Origin: Brevipalpus yothersi
Taxonomy: Eukaryota > Arthropoda > Arachnida > Trombidiformes > Tenuipalpidae
Direction of reading: 5' to 3'
DNA length: 64,000 bases
NCBI GenBank assembly: GCA_003956705.1
Contig: QZCP01000236.1
Coordinates: 1-64,000 of the forward strand
Positions 24,501 through 36,451 of this stretch are shown here, one piece after another. A program made the position numbers and the translations under genes. Positions within the stretch are counted from its first letter, which is position 1. Every line of letters starts with the position of its first letter. Below the pieces are notes generated by a model, which made no database searches, was not told the DNA's origin, and was given only the letters and a program-made list of their open reading frames with translations.

Positions 24501-25019
24501 GGATATGGCCATTTTGAAGCTTATATGCACCACATAGTTAACTTTGGTCCACAAATAGGGCCAACAGGATCAACATCAACCAATGGCACTAATTGTGGTA
24601 ACTTATCGACCTCTGAATCCAATCCAGTATCTTCAGGATGGACAAGATATTCAGACAATCATTCCTTCTATCCGAGTACAAATCAGATTTCCGGAGTTAC
24701 AACACCTTCAGTGATTGGAAAAGAGTCATCATTACACGATTATTATCAACCATGTAGTGCTGGTGATTTGAATGGTGTTCGGAGGACATCAAATGGTTCA
24801 AACTCATTTTTCGATCCAAACGATACTGGTTACTCAAGCAAAGTTTTTCCAACTGGAACACCATCATCTTTATCCACAGTTTCAAGTTATCCAGTTTTAA
24901 CTCATGATCCGTATGAATGTATACCAAACAGTACTCCTATGAGTACACAGAATGATAGAACAAATCCTTGTAATTATGTTTCTAATCATTTGGCTCATTT
25001 TCTACCACCTCCAAGATGA
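21586..25019 (+). CDS. SoxE: SoxE transcription factor, copy B
   Basis: Second SoxE gene, same architecture as copy A: exons 21586-22016, 22900-23229, 23884-24410, 24484-25019; 1824 nt in frame, 607 residues. The start is ATG 21586 ([10 protein letters not shown]), not the TTG at 21577. Residues about 73-90 ([16 protein letters not shown]) form the SoxE dimerisation domain and about 104-182 the HMG box. Within the box the two copies differ at one residue (Q versus E in LAGxYPHLHN), while exon 1 shows many synonymous changes. Exon 2 protein is identical. The C-terminal halves differ but keep a shared frame of motifs: YMHH, a HSFY segment, a (D/E)(F/Y)YQP motif and DPYEC/SFTEC-like ends. Both copies look intact, so both are probably functional with divided roles. 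Confidence 0.95.
22017..22896 (+). other. SoxE copy B intron 1
   Basis: About 883 bp in all, roughly twice the copy A intron and not similar to it. No gene or repeat recognised. Confidence 0.6.
22897..23444 (+). repeat. Identical tract 1, arm in SoxE copy B
   Basis: Partner of 12992-13539 in inverted orientation: CAG acceptor, whole exon 2, and 215 bp of intron 2. The only difference seen is A at 23405 against G in the other arm (copy A strand). Confidence 0.95.
23445..23883 (+). other. SoxE copy B intron 2, diverged part
   Basis: The intron remainder after tract 1; unlike copy A. Nothing else recognised. Confidence 0.6.
23897..24092 (+). repeat. Identical tract 2, arm in SoxE copy B exon 3
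   Basis: Partner of 12157-12352, 196 bp without a difference, encoding [18 protein letters not shown] and onward to SHNQING. Confidence 0.95.
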
Positions 25020-25698
25020 TTAATTTTTACCTTTCCTCTTGGACCCCTTGGATTATCACAACTTTTTATTTATGATCCTCTTTTTCTCTTCATTTGATTG
25101 TCCATCATTTATATCATACACACAAATTCCCATTATACAGACTGTATATCAGAGCCAATTTCATGTAACTAAATTTCTTTACTGTGTAAACAAATAATAA
25201 GAGTCAATTCATCAAACCGATTCATTATCATTCTATATCATAATAACTTCCCTTTCCTCAATTCTGGTTAAATCAGCTGATCAGCTTGTAATTCATTCAT
25301 TTATCACATGATGTGGAATGCAAGCTGTCTAAGAGGATAGAAAATCGAATTGCTTTGATGAGAAACGTTTCATAGCGTGAGCAAACACAAGATAGAACAT
25401 TTTGTATGATTTCGATTTTGTCTTCCGGAAAAACTTTTGCTTTAGTTTTCCTTTTTCGCTCTCAAATTTGGAACATTTGTGAAAGTGTGTGGATACCAAT
25501 TTCTACTTATTGCTGAATTTGTTTTTATCTTTTTGGAGCAATTCAATTTTCTTTCCGAAACTCCCTGAACTCGAGAGAATTTTTTGTTCAGAAGAAAAGT
25601 GAGGATAGTTCGATTCGAAGAACTTTCAATGCCAAGAGAAGCCTTCAGATGATAAATTTCGAGCATACCTTGAGTTCGAAATTTCGTAGGATGATGAT

Positions 25699-25750
<52 letters not shown>

Positions 25751-27185
25751 TTTTATCAAATCTATCAGAAACAGAAGTTGTCGATAATTCGATAATTTAT
25801 TGTGATTCCAAGTGAATAACGGTCCACAAAATCGAACCCCTACGCACATTTTCACCTGAAAAATGGGCAGTAAACTTAATCGAGAGACATTCACACACAT
25901 CTCGCCCAATAAAACCACGATATAAGATGAAAAAAGAAAACCAAATTTTTTTCTATCATTTTTTAACCCTTCTCTTACATTCCTTGCTGCTTAGCTCTTG
26001 ATCACGATAAAAGAAAAATCAAACCTGTTAAATAAGAATCAAGTATTCTCAGGAACTCCTAACAACATGTGAATAGCTTTTTTCCATACTGCTTTGATTC
26101 GCAATAGCTTCATATGTGGATGAGGTAAAAAAGCAACACAAGACAAAGGAACACTGGAAACTTTCCTAAACTTGTGGTAGTTCCTGGTCACCCCATAGAG
26201 TGACCCGAGGCAATTTTGGGCCATTTACTGTTTGATTCTTTTCCGGTCTTCAATACATGTAACATGAATGATGGGCCATATAAAGGGTGTGAAAAGGGAA
26301 AAAACAGCATACATACACATACACACAATCCATTGTATCTGAGTCAACAGTTGATACATAACTACTTCCCCTTACCGGTAACACGAAATGATTTATTGGA
26401 AATAACGATCAATATAACGGTAATGAGAGGCTTTTTGAGCGTATGTATATTTTTATCTTCATACAAAGTTCATAAGCTTCATCATGTATGGTGTCAAAAG
26501 CCTAGCAAAAAAAAAGTTTGATCGCATGACAGAAGTAACTCTCTTTCTCTCTCAAATTGTCCAACTTGAAATGGTCATCATCATCATTTGCTTTCCATTT
26601 TCAACTGACCACGCAAGAGATTTCACTGTCAGAATGTCACCAGTGAAGAGTTCATTGAACAGAGACATGTACATGTATTCAGCTATGAGTTTGAATGATC
26701 AAGTGCATGATGAAAATATTTAGTGAAAAGAAAGATAAAGTTTACGTCTGCAAAGTTCAGAGAACTGGTAGCCTTAAAAAAGAAATCGACTAATGATCAC
26801 TTAGACTTAGTATTGTACACTTTTCTGGTTAGATCAATACATATTCAGATTCAAAACGTATGCAATTATTCTGGGCGTAATCGTGAAGTATTTGCCAGGC
26901 TCTTCATCATTTCCATTTGCTTCCAACAATCTGCCTCTTCACGGTAATCAGAAGGAAAAACCGGAACAATTCCTTCCTCCCTAACCTTCCTGGCGGAAAT
27001 ACAATCGAAATTTCCATTTTATGTAGGAAATCTCAGACTCCAAAATGCCAATGAGAATGATTAACGATGGCTGAAAATGAAATAAAAATATCCAAATTTT
27101 GATAATCCACCACGTCAGCATTCCTCCACACACCTAGTGTAAACGTAAAACTATCCAACTATACACGGTTGGGCAATACCAATCG
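25020..27185. other. Region between SoxE copy B and the assembly gap
   Basis: The first part is the 3' UTR of SoxE copy B; no canonical AATAAA was found, only AATAAT-type hexamers near 25193. A (GA)n tract lies at 25703-25747. Other open frames are short and carry no known domain. Confidence 0.4.
25703..25747. repeat. (GA)n microsatellite
   Basis: About 45 bp of GA. Confidence 0.95.
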
Positions 27186-27228
27186 TGTTTAGAGTATATT
27201 TGATTAGTTTTACCAACTGGTTAACCAG

Positions 27229-27231
<3 letters not shown>
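27186..27231. repeat. 46-bp unique sequence copied across the gap, left copy
   Basis: This non-repetitive 46-bp stretch runs into (GA)n and occurs again, identical, at 27705-27750 just after the run of N. It contains the 12-bp palindrome CTGGTTAACCAG. Confidence 0.95.

Positions 27232-27315
<84 letters not shown>
27232..27315. repeat. (GA)n microsatellite abutting the gap
   Basis: About 84 bp of GA up to the first N. Confidence 0.95.
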
Positions 27316-27704
27316 NNNNNNNNNNNNNNNNNNNNNNNNNNNNNNNNNNNNNNNNNNNNNNNNNNNNNNNNNNNNNNNNNNNNNNNNNNNNNNNNNNNNN
27401 NNNNNNNNNNNNNNNNNNNNNNNNNNNNNNNNNNNNNNNNNNNNNNNNNNNNNNNNNNNNNNNNNNNNNNNNNNNNNNNNNNNNNNNNNNNNNNNNNNNN
27501 NNNNNNNNNNNNNNNNNNNNNNNNNNNNNNNNNNNNNNNNNNNNNNNNNNNNNNNNNNNNNNNNNNNNNNNNNNNNNNNNNNNNNNNNNNNNNNNNNNNN
27601 NNNNNNNNNNNNNNNNNNNNNNNNNNNNNNNNNNNNNNNNNNNNNNNNNNNNNNNNNNNNNNNNNNNNNNNNNNNNNNNNNNNNNNNNNNNNNNNNNNNN
27701 NNNN
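27316..27704. other. Assembly gap (389 N)
   Basis: Run of N inside a GA microsatellite. Both flanks start with the same 46 bp followed by GA, so the gap is probably a failed join of overlapping contigs. Confidence 0.97.
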
Positions 27705-27747
27705 TGTTTAGAGTATATTTGATTAGTTTTACCAACTGGTTAACCAG

Positions 27748-27821
<74 letters not shown>
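27705..27821. repeat. Right copy of the 46-bp sequence plus (GA)n
   Basis: 27705-27750 repeats 27186-27231 exactly; about 70 bp of GA follow. The unique sequence after 27822 belongs to the region upstream of katanin p80. Confidence 0.95.
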
Positions 27822-27825
<4 letters not shown>

Positions 27826-29102
27826 ATCAGAATGGTCGATGAGAATTATTCGTGATCGAGGCAAGAAAGTGAAAGATGTAAAGAGAGAGAATGGAAAGTG
27901 CTTTGACCCACACTATTGATCGGTCGATATGATAGCAAGGTCTAGTTTTTAGATGAAACTACTTGTGGGTGGAAGACTGAATGATGGGATAGAAAAAGGT
28001 AGAGAGAAAGAAAGAGAGAGAGGAAAAATGAGAAGAGTGGGAGTTATGAGAGAGAGGGCCAAGGTTGAAGCCACCAGTGAGTACCTACTGTGAGTACCTT
28101 GAAGGTGAGCTGTTATCGATCAAAAATGGTTTTGCCCGAGTAATCCTATGAACAATTATCATGAATGTTATTGTTCTATGGATTTGAATAATCATTTATC
28201 CATGATGTATATATCATTTCGAGCAAAAGAAACGTGTTCTAGTTCAACGAATTCAATGTACGTTCGATGATCGCAAACATTTTATCTCTCTCAGTTCTGA
28301 TTGCCCAGAAGAGGCGCTGGCATCGAATGAGTCAAAGTTTTTATGGTGTAAATCAAAACATTATTCGAATCGAGAGAGTTCAGTAGACATGAATTATTGT
28401 TTCGGTTAGACTTATTATCACGATTGTATTTTAATTTTAATTTTTTTTAATCATTTTCCATATTTATCGGTGTTTACGGTGTGTAAGTGGAAAACAAAAA
28501 GTTGATAGTGATGTTATGGTGAATCGAAATCAATTCACTTCCACAATGAACATTTTATTTTCTTGCGATAAGTGAGTGAAGCCTTCACAGTGTGTTGAAT
28601 TGAATGGAGGTGGTTTCCGATGAATCGACATCATTCAAGATCGGTGATAGATAAATCATCATTATCACCCTGTAATTCGAATCCAATATCATTTACTGGA
28701 GCCATTGGGTAAAGGATCACAAATCATTGTCAACACACAATCCATAGGAATCATCATCGGTTTTTGCTGTCAAAAAGAAGTCTTTTATTTCTTCTCTTCA
28801 TACCCAAGTCATTATTATTGTCGACATTATTTGTGATCTCACTCGTGATCTAATATCATATATATTATATTATATGCCTTCTTCTCATCCTGCCTTCCTT
28901 ACATGGAATGCCTCACCATAGTTGCCTGGACTGACTCTGTTTGTGTTCCTCTTGGAAAAGAAGAGAGAAAAAGAAAATTTTCAAGGAAAAACTAATCTTT
29001 CATCATCAAATTTTTTTTTTCACTAAAAACCGCCAACATTTTGTGGTTACATCAATACTGAATAATACAATCGGTTCACGATTTCTCCGGCAAAACGTTT
29101 AG
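27822..29102 (+). promoter_or_regulatory. Upstream region of KATNB1
   Basis: Promoter and 5' UTR region. A possible first coding exon at 28604-28643 is listed apart. Otherwise AT-rich, with GA-rich patches near 27990-28055. Confidence 0.4.
28604..28643 (+). CDS. KATNB1: Possible first coding exon of KATNB1
   Basis: ATG at 28604 opens MEVVSDESTSFKI and ends at a GTGATA donor in phase 1. The acceptor TTTAG at 29098-29102 then continues with AC ATG AAA, giving ...[14 protein letters not shown]. Animal p80 proteins have AWKLQEIVAH before the first WD repeat, so the extra residues fit in position and partly in sequence. The donor is mediocre; the gene may instead start at 29105. Confidence 0.4.
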
Positions 29103-29104
29103 AC

Positions 29105-32100
29105 ATGAAATTCGTGGCTCATGGAGGTCCTTGTACCTGTTTGGCCATCGGTCAAAAATCGGGTCGTGTTCTCGCTACCGGTGGAGATGATAAGAAAGTC
29201 AATCTGTGGGCGATTGGTAAACCCAACATTATAATGGTACATCACATATTGACAGACATTTTTCTTTTTCTTTACTTTTGTGTGTGTGTGTGTTTGTGGA
29301 CAATTTGCTGACTCGTACCGAGTCGGGACAAGTCAGCAACTTATTTTCAAACACTTCTTGCCTGCAAGTTCCTGCCGAAAATTGCCTTGGTCATTGCTGC
29401 AGTAACTTGCAAGTCCTCATCAATTAATCCACTTAATTCTCTCTTTCCTCTTGATCACTTCCCGACTTCTCTCTCTCTCCTCTCTTTTCTCTCTCTCTCT
29501 CTCTTTCTCTTCCTCTCTCGCTTTATTCTACTCCTCACTCTTACATCTTCTTCTTTTCATCTCTTGATCTATCTTTCACACTTTAAAGCTACTTATGCAC
29601 CGACAACAATCAGCAGATAGCAGTTTTTAAAAATATTCTATCCCACTTTCATGCAAATTTACTGCCCTTTTTTTCAACTAAAGGTTTTTATCTACCTTCG
29701 AGCTCTGATTGTTTTTACTTTTTTTCTCTTATAGAGTTTATCGGGCCATACTCAGTCGATTGAGTGTGTAAAATTTGGTTATAATGAGGATCTGGTTTGT
29801 GCGGCCTCTCTTTCTGGTGCCATAAGAATATGGAATTTAGAAGCAGCCAAATGTAATTATTTTTTACACTTGAAAATTTTTCCTCTCATTCTAGTTTCAG
29901 TAGGATTTTTATTTGTTACAATGTCAGCCTCGATCGTGGGCGTCCCTCTCATATATCTTGAGTTACATGGAAAGAAAAATCCCTAGCATCTAAACGGGAC
30001 ACGATAATTCCTTAGATATTTTTCTATAAATCTCAAACGTCTATTCAATCACTGTCGAACAGATAGATTGTTTGTGGATGTTGAATTTTCAGGTTTCTGA
30101 CAGATTCGATCCGAAATGCATCTACTCTTCAATCATTTTCTTCCTGTTTCTATGAATCGTGATGATCTTGTCGAGTTTTTGTTGTGTTATATCAGATGAA
30201 TTCCGGTCAGGGTGTAGACCAGCTCTCATGTTCATTAACCTTCTTAGCGAACAAGCCTGTCTATCTTCTTATCTTGCCATCTGTACGTTCTTGTTTATCT
30301 ATTAAGCTAACAATTTTTTGCATCTCATTCTAATTCTCTCTTTCTCTTTCTCTTCCTCTCTCTCTTTTCTCTCTCTCTAATCATTTATCTCTCTTTTTTT
30401 CAAACTCTCGATTGTCATCACAATGTTCATATTCCTCTAGTGGTTCGTGCATTGACTGGACACAAGTCAGCGGTCAAATGTGTTGACTTCCATCCTTACG
30501 GAGATTTTTTAGCCTCCGGTTCTGTAGATAGTACTATAAAATTGTGGGACATTAGAAAAAAAGGCTGCATGTATACATATAAGGTAAGAAAACGCTCCAT
30601 CCATTCCATTTCGTCTCATGCATGCTAACTCTCTCTCTTTCTTTCTTTTCTTTCTCGGTTTCTTTCGTTTCTTCCTTTTCCTCCTCCTCCACCTCCTTCT
30701 ACTGTTGTTTCTTCTTCTTCCCTAAAATTTTTCTGTCCATTAATAAGCATCTCTAGAGAAAGAGGAAAAAGTAAATGCTTGTGGGAGAAACTATAGTTAC
30801 TTGCGTCTGAAGTGAGAGAAAAAATGAATCGAATGTTGAGCCTTTGATAACGTCTGATAGCGATTTGTCATCGATTATATTTGTTTTACAAAATATTAAC
30901 CGTATCCAATCTCCCTCCAATAACTGTTAAAGATCAAGCACTCTCTCAAACAAACATTCGGCGAGTCAGATGGTTTGTAACTTCTTCTGAAATGGAATGA
31001 AAGACTCCATGTAAGATTACTGAGAAACTTGAGCTGAGGAGAATTCCGAAAACAACTAGCTAAATGAGTTGATAATGGTGAGAGAAATTGAAACAAAGAA
31101 ATTTGAAACTAATTGTCTGATAGAGTGATGTGGTATAATCAATTCAACAAGTACAAGTACAAGTGTATAAGTGAACTCAAATTCTTACCGATGAGAAACA
31201 TTTCCAAGCATGAGATCGCTCATATTCTCACTCTAATTATTACACACGCATGAAGAATATGACAGCTGATGAGCTAAATCTTACCATCTTTTCTTTTCTA
31301 TCCAGGGCCATATTAAAGACGTATACTGCCTTAAATTCAGTCCTGATGGTCGATGGTTGGCTTCTGGTGGAGATGAAGGCTCCGTGAAGGTGATTCTCTT
31401 AAGCCTCCCATCTTTTCTCTCTCTCTTTCTCTCTCTCTTATATCAGCATGCTCACGATACATACACCTCGTTGCTTTTTTTTCGATGAATATACAGAATG
31501 TATGTGTTCTTGATCGCCCACTCATCAACCTAAAAAAGTAACCACAAACTTGAATCTCAAGCTAGATTCTGGGATTCTTTCTTTTTTCCCTCTGATAGAT
31601 TTCCGTCAGTTTGAACATTATATACCGCTTTCCAAACTATTCTAATCATTCCTCTTTCATTTTCATCTTAGCTGTGGGATCTACCAGCTGGAAAATTGTT
31701 AAAAGAATTCAAAGAGCATACTGGTCCAGTCGTTGATGTTTGCTTCCACCCGAACGAGTTTCTACTCTCAAGTGCAGGCTCAGACGGAACAGTCAAATTT
31801 TGGGACTTGGAAACTTTTACTCAAGTCTCAACTACCGTCAATGAAGCAGGCCCGATACGAAAAATACTCTATCATCCTGATGGCAGAGCAATTTTCAGTG
31901 CTTCACGAGATGTACTCAAAGTATACGGCTGGGAACCAGCTCGAACTTTAGATACTGTTGTCATGGGCTGGGGAAAAGTCAACGATATCGCCATATCCGA
32001 CAACCAGTTGATTGCCGGCTCCTACTCTCTCACCAACGTATCCGTTTTTGTAATTGATCTCACAAAAGTACAGCCTTTTGGTTCCTCAGCGATTTCGAAA

Positions 32101-35100
32101 TCTATTTACTGTTCAAATGCACTCACCAGGTGAGAAAGAGCAAAATTCATTAGTCGAAATTTTACACCAAAATGATCCCTATTTAGAATAGTATTACAAT
32201 AATAATAACATTCTTCTTCCATTATATTCTCTCTCTCTATTTTTCTCCCCCATCCCACCACTTTGTTCACACACACAAACTTTCTTCATCTTCGCTCTCT
32301 CCATTCTCCCAACATCACTCGTTTTCGATGTGCTCAATTCTCATTCCAAATATACCATTTCTTCTGATGGAACTGCTATTTTTTTGCGCGGGCTGTTCAT
32401 CCTGTCGACACATGAAGGCAAAATGCGAGGAAGAACTTCTTCCATGGCCACTGTAGTACAACCCATTCTCAATTAGAGTAAGTAGTTGATTAACATTTTA
32501 TTTATTATTCGATGTTGCTGTGGAAGCCATCGAATTCGAAGGTCAAAGCGAGAAAAAAAATATTGAGTAGGATTTGTGAGAGTCGACAACGATGAGATAA
32601 GCTTGAATGCAGCCAATCTTCTCCCCTAACTTACCTGAACGATGCATGTTGAAATTTTTTTCTCATCCTGTTTCCCCTTCAAAAGACAACTATTAATATA
32701 TTTGTTTCGATAAGTTAAGATGCTACTGTGTTCATATTGTACATATCAATAAGTTAAATTTCGTTAAGTTCTCTTCTCTTCAAAAACATTATGGAACTTG
32801 ATGTACGATCAAATACATCTTCAATATTCTCTCCTATTTTCTCATCTATCTACAAACTGGATTATTTATTCATCTAAAACCTTAGCTTTCTTCAATTTGT
32901 GCTCTCTTCTCTTAATTCATCTCTTGAACATCAGATCGATTACAAGTAAGCTTGACCTTCTCAAATCTATTGTTCTCTACTTGACTTGAATTTCATCTTC
33001 CTTTAGCATTTTGAATAACGTCAGGTATGAGATTACTTCAGCCTCTTCCCAGTGAATGGTCATGATTTTCCAAGTTCTGTTCGAGTTCTGATATCGTTCT
33101 GATACATTTTCCAGGTTGCTTCTCACATTTCCTAACTTTTCAAGTAATCCAGTTCGCGGTTTTCCCTTGAAGAGCTGAATATGCAAAATAATCGATTCTC
33201 ATCTTCGGAAAGCTTAACCTTCTCGCTTGAGTCTCTTCTACTCCAATTAGCTTGAATATTACTTAACTTAGCCCGAAAAATTAATCAACTCTTGAGATTC
33301 GAATCGTCTCTACCGTGGTTGCTTATGCTCTCGAAATATTTTATCAGGTTTTTCTAGTTCATTTATTGGCTATTACTCACCTTTTCCATGAATAATGATT
33401 TATGATCCAATTAGGCACCTCGAATCAGCAGAGATGACTCAATTGATTCATTTGAGTGATTGTGATACATCTTGATATTGTTTCAACATTACATAACATC
33501 ATGAATATGGAAGATTTCGTATGTTCTCTTGCTTTGCTTTGAACTTTGTTCTAATCATCAGCCACAGTAGTCGGCCACTCAGATCTCATCTAAGTTCCAA
33601 ACTCTGAACACACTAGATTGGCTGTTCTGATTTCGAATAAGTTCATTGAAAGAGAGAAACAAAATATTCTACAGTTTTAGTTTTTTACCGATACTGGGTG
33701 TTAAGATGTATCTTAAAATTCAAGCTCCTCTCTGATTGTTGAATTTTCAATATTTATTCGTGCTCTATTTGAATGCAATTTTTTATTTAATATTTGAAAT
33801 GATTTAGAAATTTTATGATTTGTAATTTTCATCGAAATATCGCTTTGTTCGAAAAAAAAATCTTTTTTCATCAATTTAATTCTAATCAAATTTTGCTTTC
33901 TCTTTTCAGGTCTTTAGAGTCAAATCGAAGTGAGGAGACTGAAACAGGGTCTGATGAACCAGAAGAAGAATCACCAATTCTTGGTATCACTCAATTTAAC
34001 GATTTTAAAGAAGTTTTTGCACCTAGTCGTGAATGTATGCTCTTTTATAGCTGTTTTTGCATGCATTTTGTGATTGTGATTTTTTTATCATTTTTTTATT
34101 CAGTATCTCGCACTCCTCCGCCACTCACACCTCTTTCTCCATCCTATTTGAGCATGGGTATGCATTTTTGTTCGGAAAATTTTTTCGATATTCTCGAAAT
34201 TATTTCTTCAGCCATCTAATGATATTTTTCCTTCACACAGACTCTCTCAAATTGGGCGATCCTGATCTATCCTCGATATCATCTTTTGACTATCGCAAAA
34301 CACCCACAAATTTGTCAAGTTTATTTGCATTGGATCCTTTTTCGAATATGGGACAAAAAATATCCTCTTCAAAGCCAACAAACATGCCATCTTCACCTAT
34401 TGCAGCTCAATCTCCTAATAACTCTCAAGCTCAAAACCGACCTGATTCCAAAAATCATAATAATTTATCTCTACCTTTGATATCGCCACATTCTCAGCAA
34501 TCACAGGCTATAGTGCAGCCCATTACACAGTCGGTTCCTATCAAACAAGCTGTCTCTACAACAACTATAAATGTTCCCCAAACTGAAGACTCAATAGGCT
34601 ACACTGCCAAAATTTCAACTTCGATCGCTCGACCAGCCCTCAACTCTTCACAATCGCTCACTAATTTAAGCCAAAAATCCATCAAGTCTACTAATCTTGT
34701 TCATCCTCGCCAGTCTGAAATTGTGTCAATTGTGAAGCCTGTTGTGAATGATAGTAAATCATCATCTCAGCTGTCCAGCAATTTGAAAACTTCCATTACT
34801 AAGGATAATAGCCAAAAACCGGTGAACGCAGCAGTTGTCTTTCCAGAAAAGCAGCAACGACAATCAGATCAGAAAATAAATTCACCGGTTAACAAAGAAA
34901 CGCCTATCGACTTGATTCCTGAAACTCGTGATCGACCGGCTGGTCTTGATTTAGATGATTTTTTACCAAAACATTTGCAAGATAACATTCGCCTTGGCTA
35001 CCAGCCTCAGCCTGAAATGTCAGAAACGGAGGCCATGCAAGCAATACTTCGTGGACACAAGTCTGTTATTACTGCTCTATCTCACCGAAGAAAGAATCTC

Positions 35101-36400
35101 CAAATCATTTTTGCCATGTGGACTGCTAAAGATCCGCGTAATGCACTCGAAGAAGCTCTTAATATAGAAGATCAAGCTGTGATAGTTGACGTTCTTAATG
35201 TTATCATTCTTAAACCGTGAGTTAAATCTGCAACTATCGATCACATACGGTTTATTAATTCTATTTCGTTTATTTTTCCCTACCAGGGCACTATGGACCT
35301 TAGATCTGTGTCAAATATTGGTTCAACCTATTTACGATCTCCTACAGAGTCGATATGAGAGGTGAGTGATGTAATGCTTTCTTCTATTTTCATTGAAATA
35401 GTTCTGATTCATTATGAAGAAATCACATGATATGATATGTCATGATGGAAAAAATGATATTTATCACTCTAAGTCTTGGGCACAATGAGTTGAGATTTGA
35501 AGGGTTCCAATCATCAACTTTCAAATCTTCCATGAGATTCACCAGATTGATTCAAATCTTCCGTTTATGGGGTACCCTCATTTCCACTAATCTAAGATTC
35601 TCCAGACGACAGTTGTTTTGAGTTCTCTTAGTTTAGATACAATCCCTCCTTTCTTCATTGTTTATGTATTTTGAAGTTGTTTAACCTAGATATACACTCT
35701 AACTCAAGTTATTCTCTCAGTACTCAGAATTTTTCATGGATTGCAATCCTGTGTTCTTCAAAACTTTTCGATTATTTGCCCTGACGAATTCCTTCCCGAA
35801 GATAATCTAAAAAACAGCAAATATATCCCACATCTGAACTCCATTCAGTGTGTAAATTATGTTTTGCCAATAATGATAATTGATCTCAATGCTTTGATAT
35901 GAGAGTGGCTATCAAGTGTCATATTTTGCTCGTGAATCATACGAGTGGAGGTACTTTTTTTTGCTGTAAATTCGAAATGTGAAGGCATCAGAAGCTGTAA
36001 GCTTAGGTGATAATGGATTCAGCATATGGAAGCTTATGAATGGATTGGTCCGGAGGACTGAAGTGCGTCAATGAGCCAGACGGAGAAAAGAGGGGCAAGA
36101 ATAAGCGAGCGAGGAGGAGAAAGCACAGCACAAGTAAGAGAGAGAGAGAGAGAGAAGGCGAAATGGTTATCAAAGAGAAAGATGTCAGAATGACTGGAGA
36201 AGGACATAAAAAGCATGGATTGACAAAAGTGAATAGTCAGTAGCTTCGAATAAAGAGAGAATAAGGAGAAATATCGTTAAGGTTGGTCCTCCGGTGCCAA
36301 CTTACAAGTTTTCCATAAAGTTGATCTTTTCAAGTTTGCATACACACGCAGACATTTTTTTGGCAACATGACATGCTTCCTTTGGAACTTCCTTTTTTTG

Positions 36401-36451
<51 letters not shown>

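Noticed and set aside
27151..27919. Frames of about 240 codons across the N run
   Set aside because: Made of translated GA/CT repeats and unknown bases.
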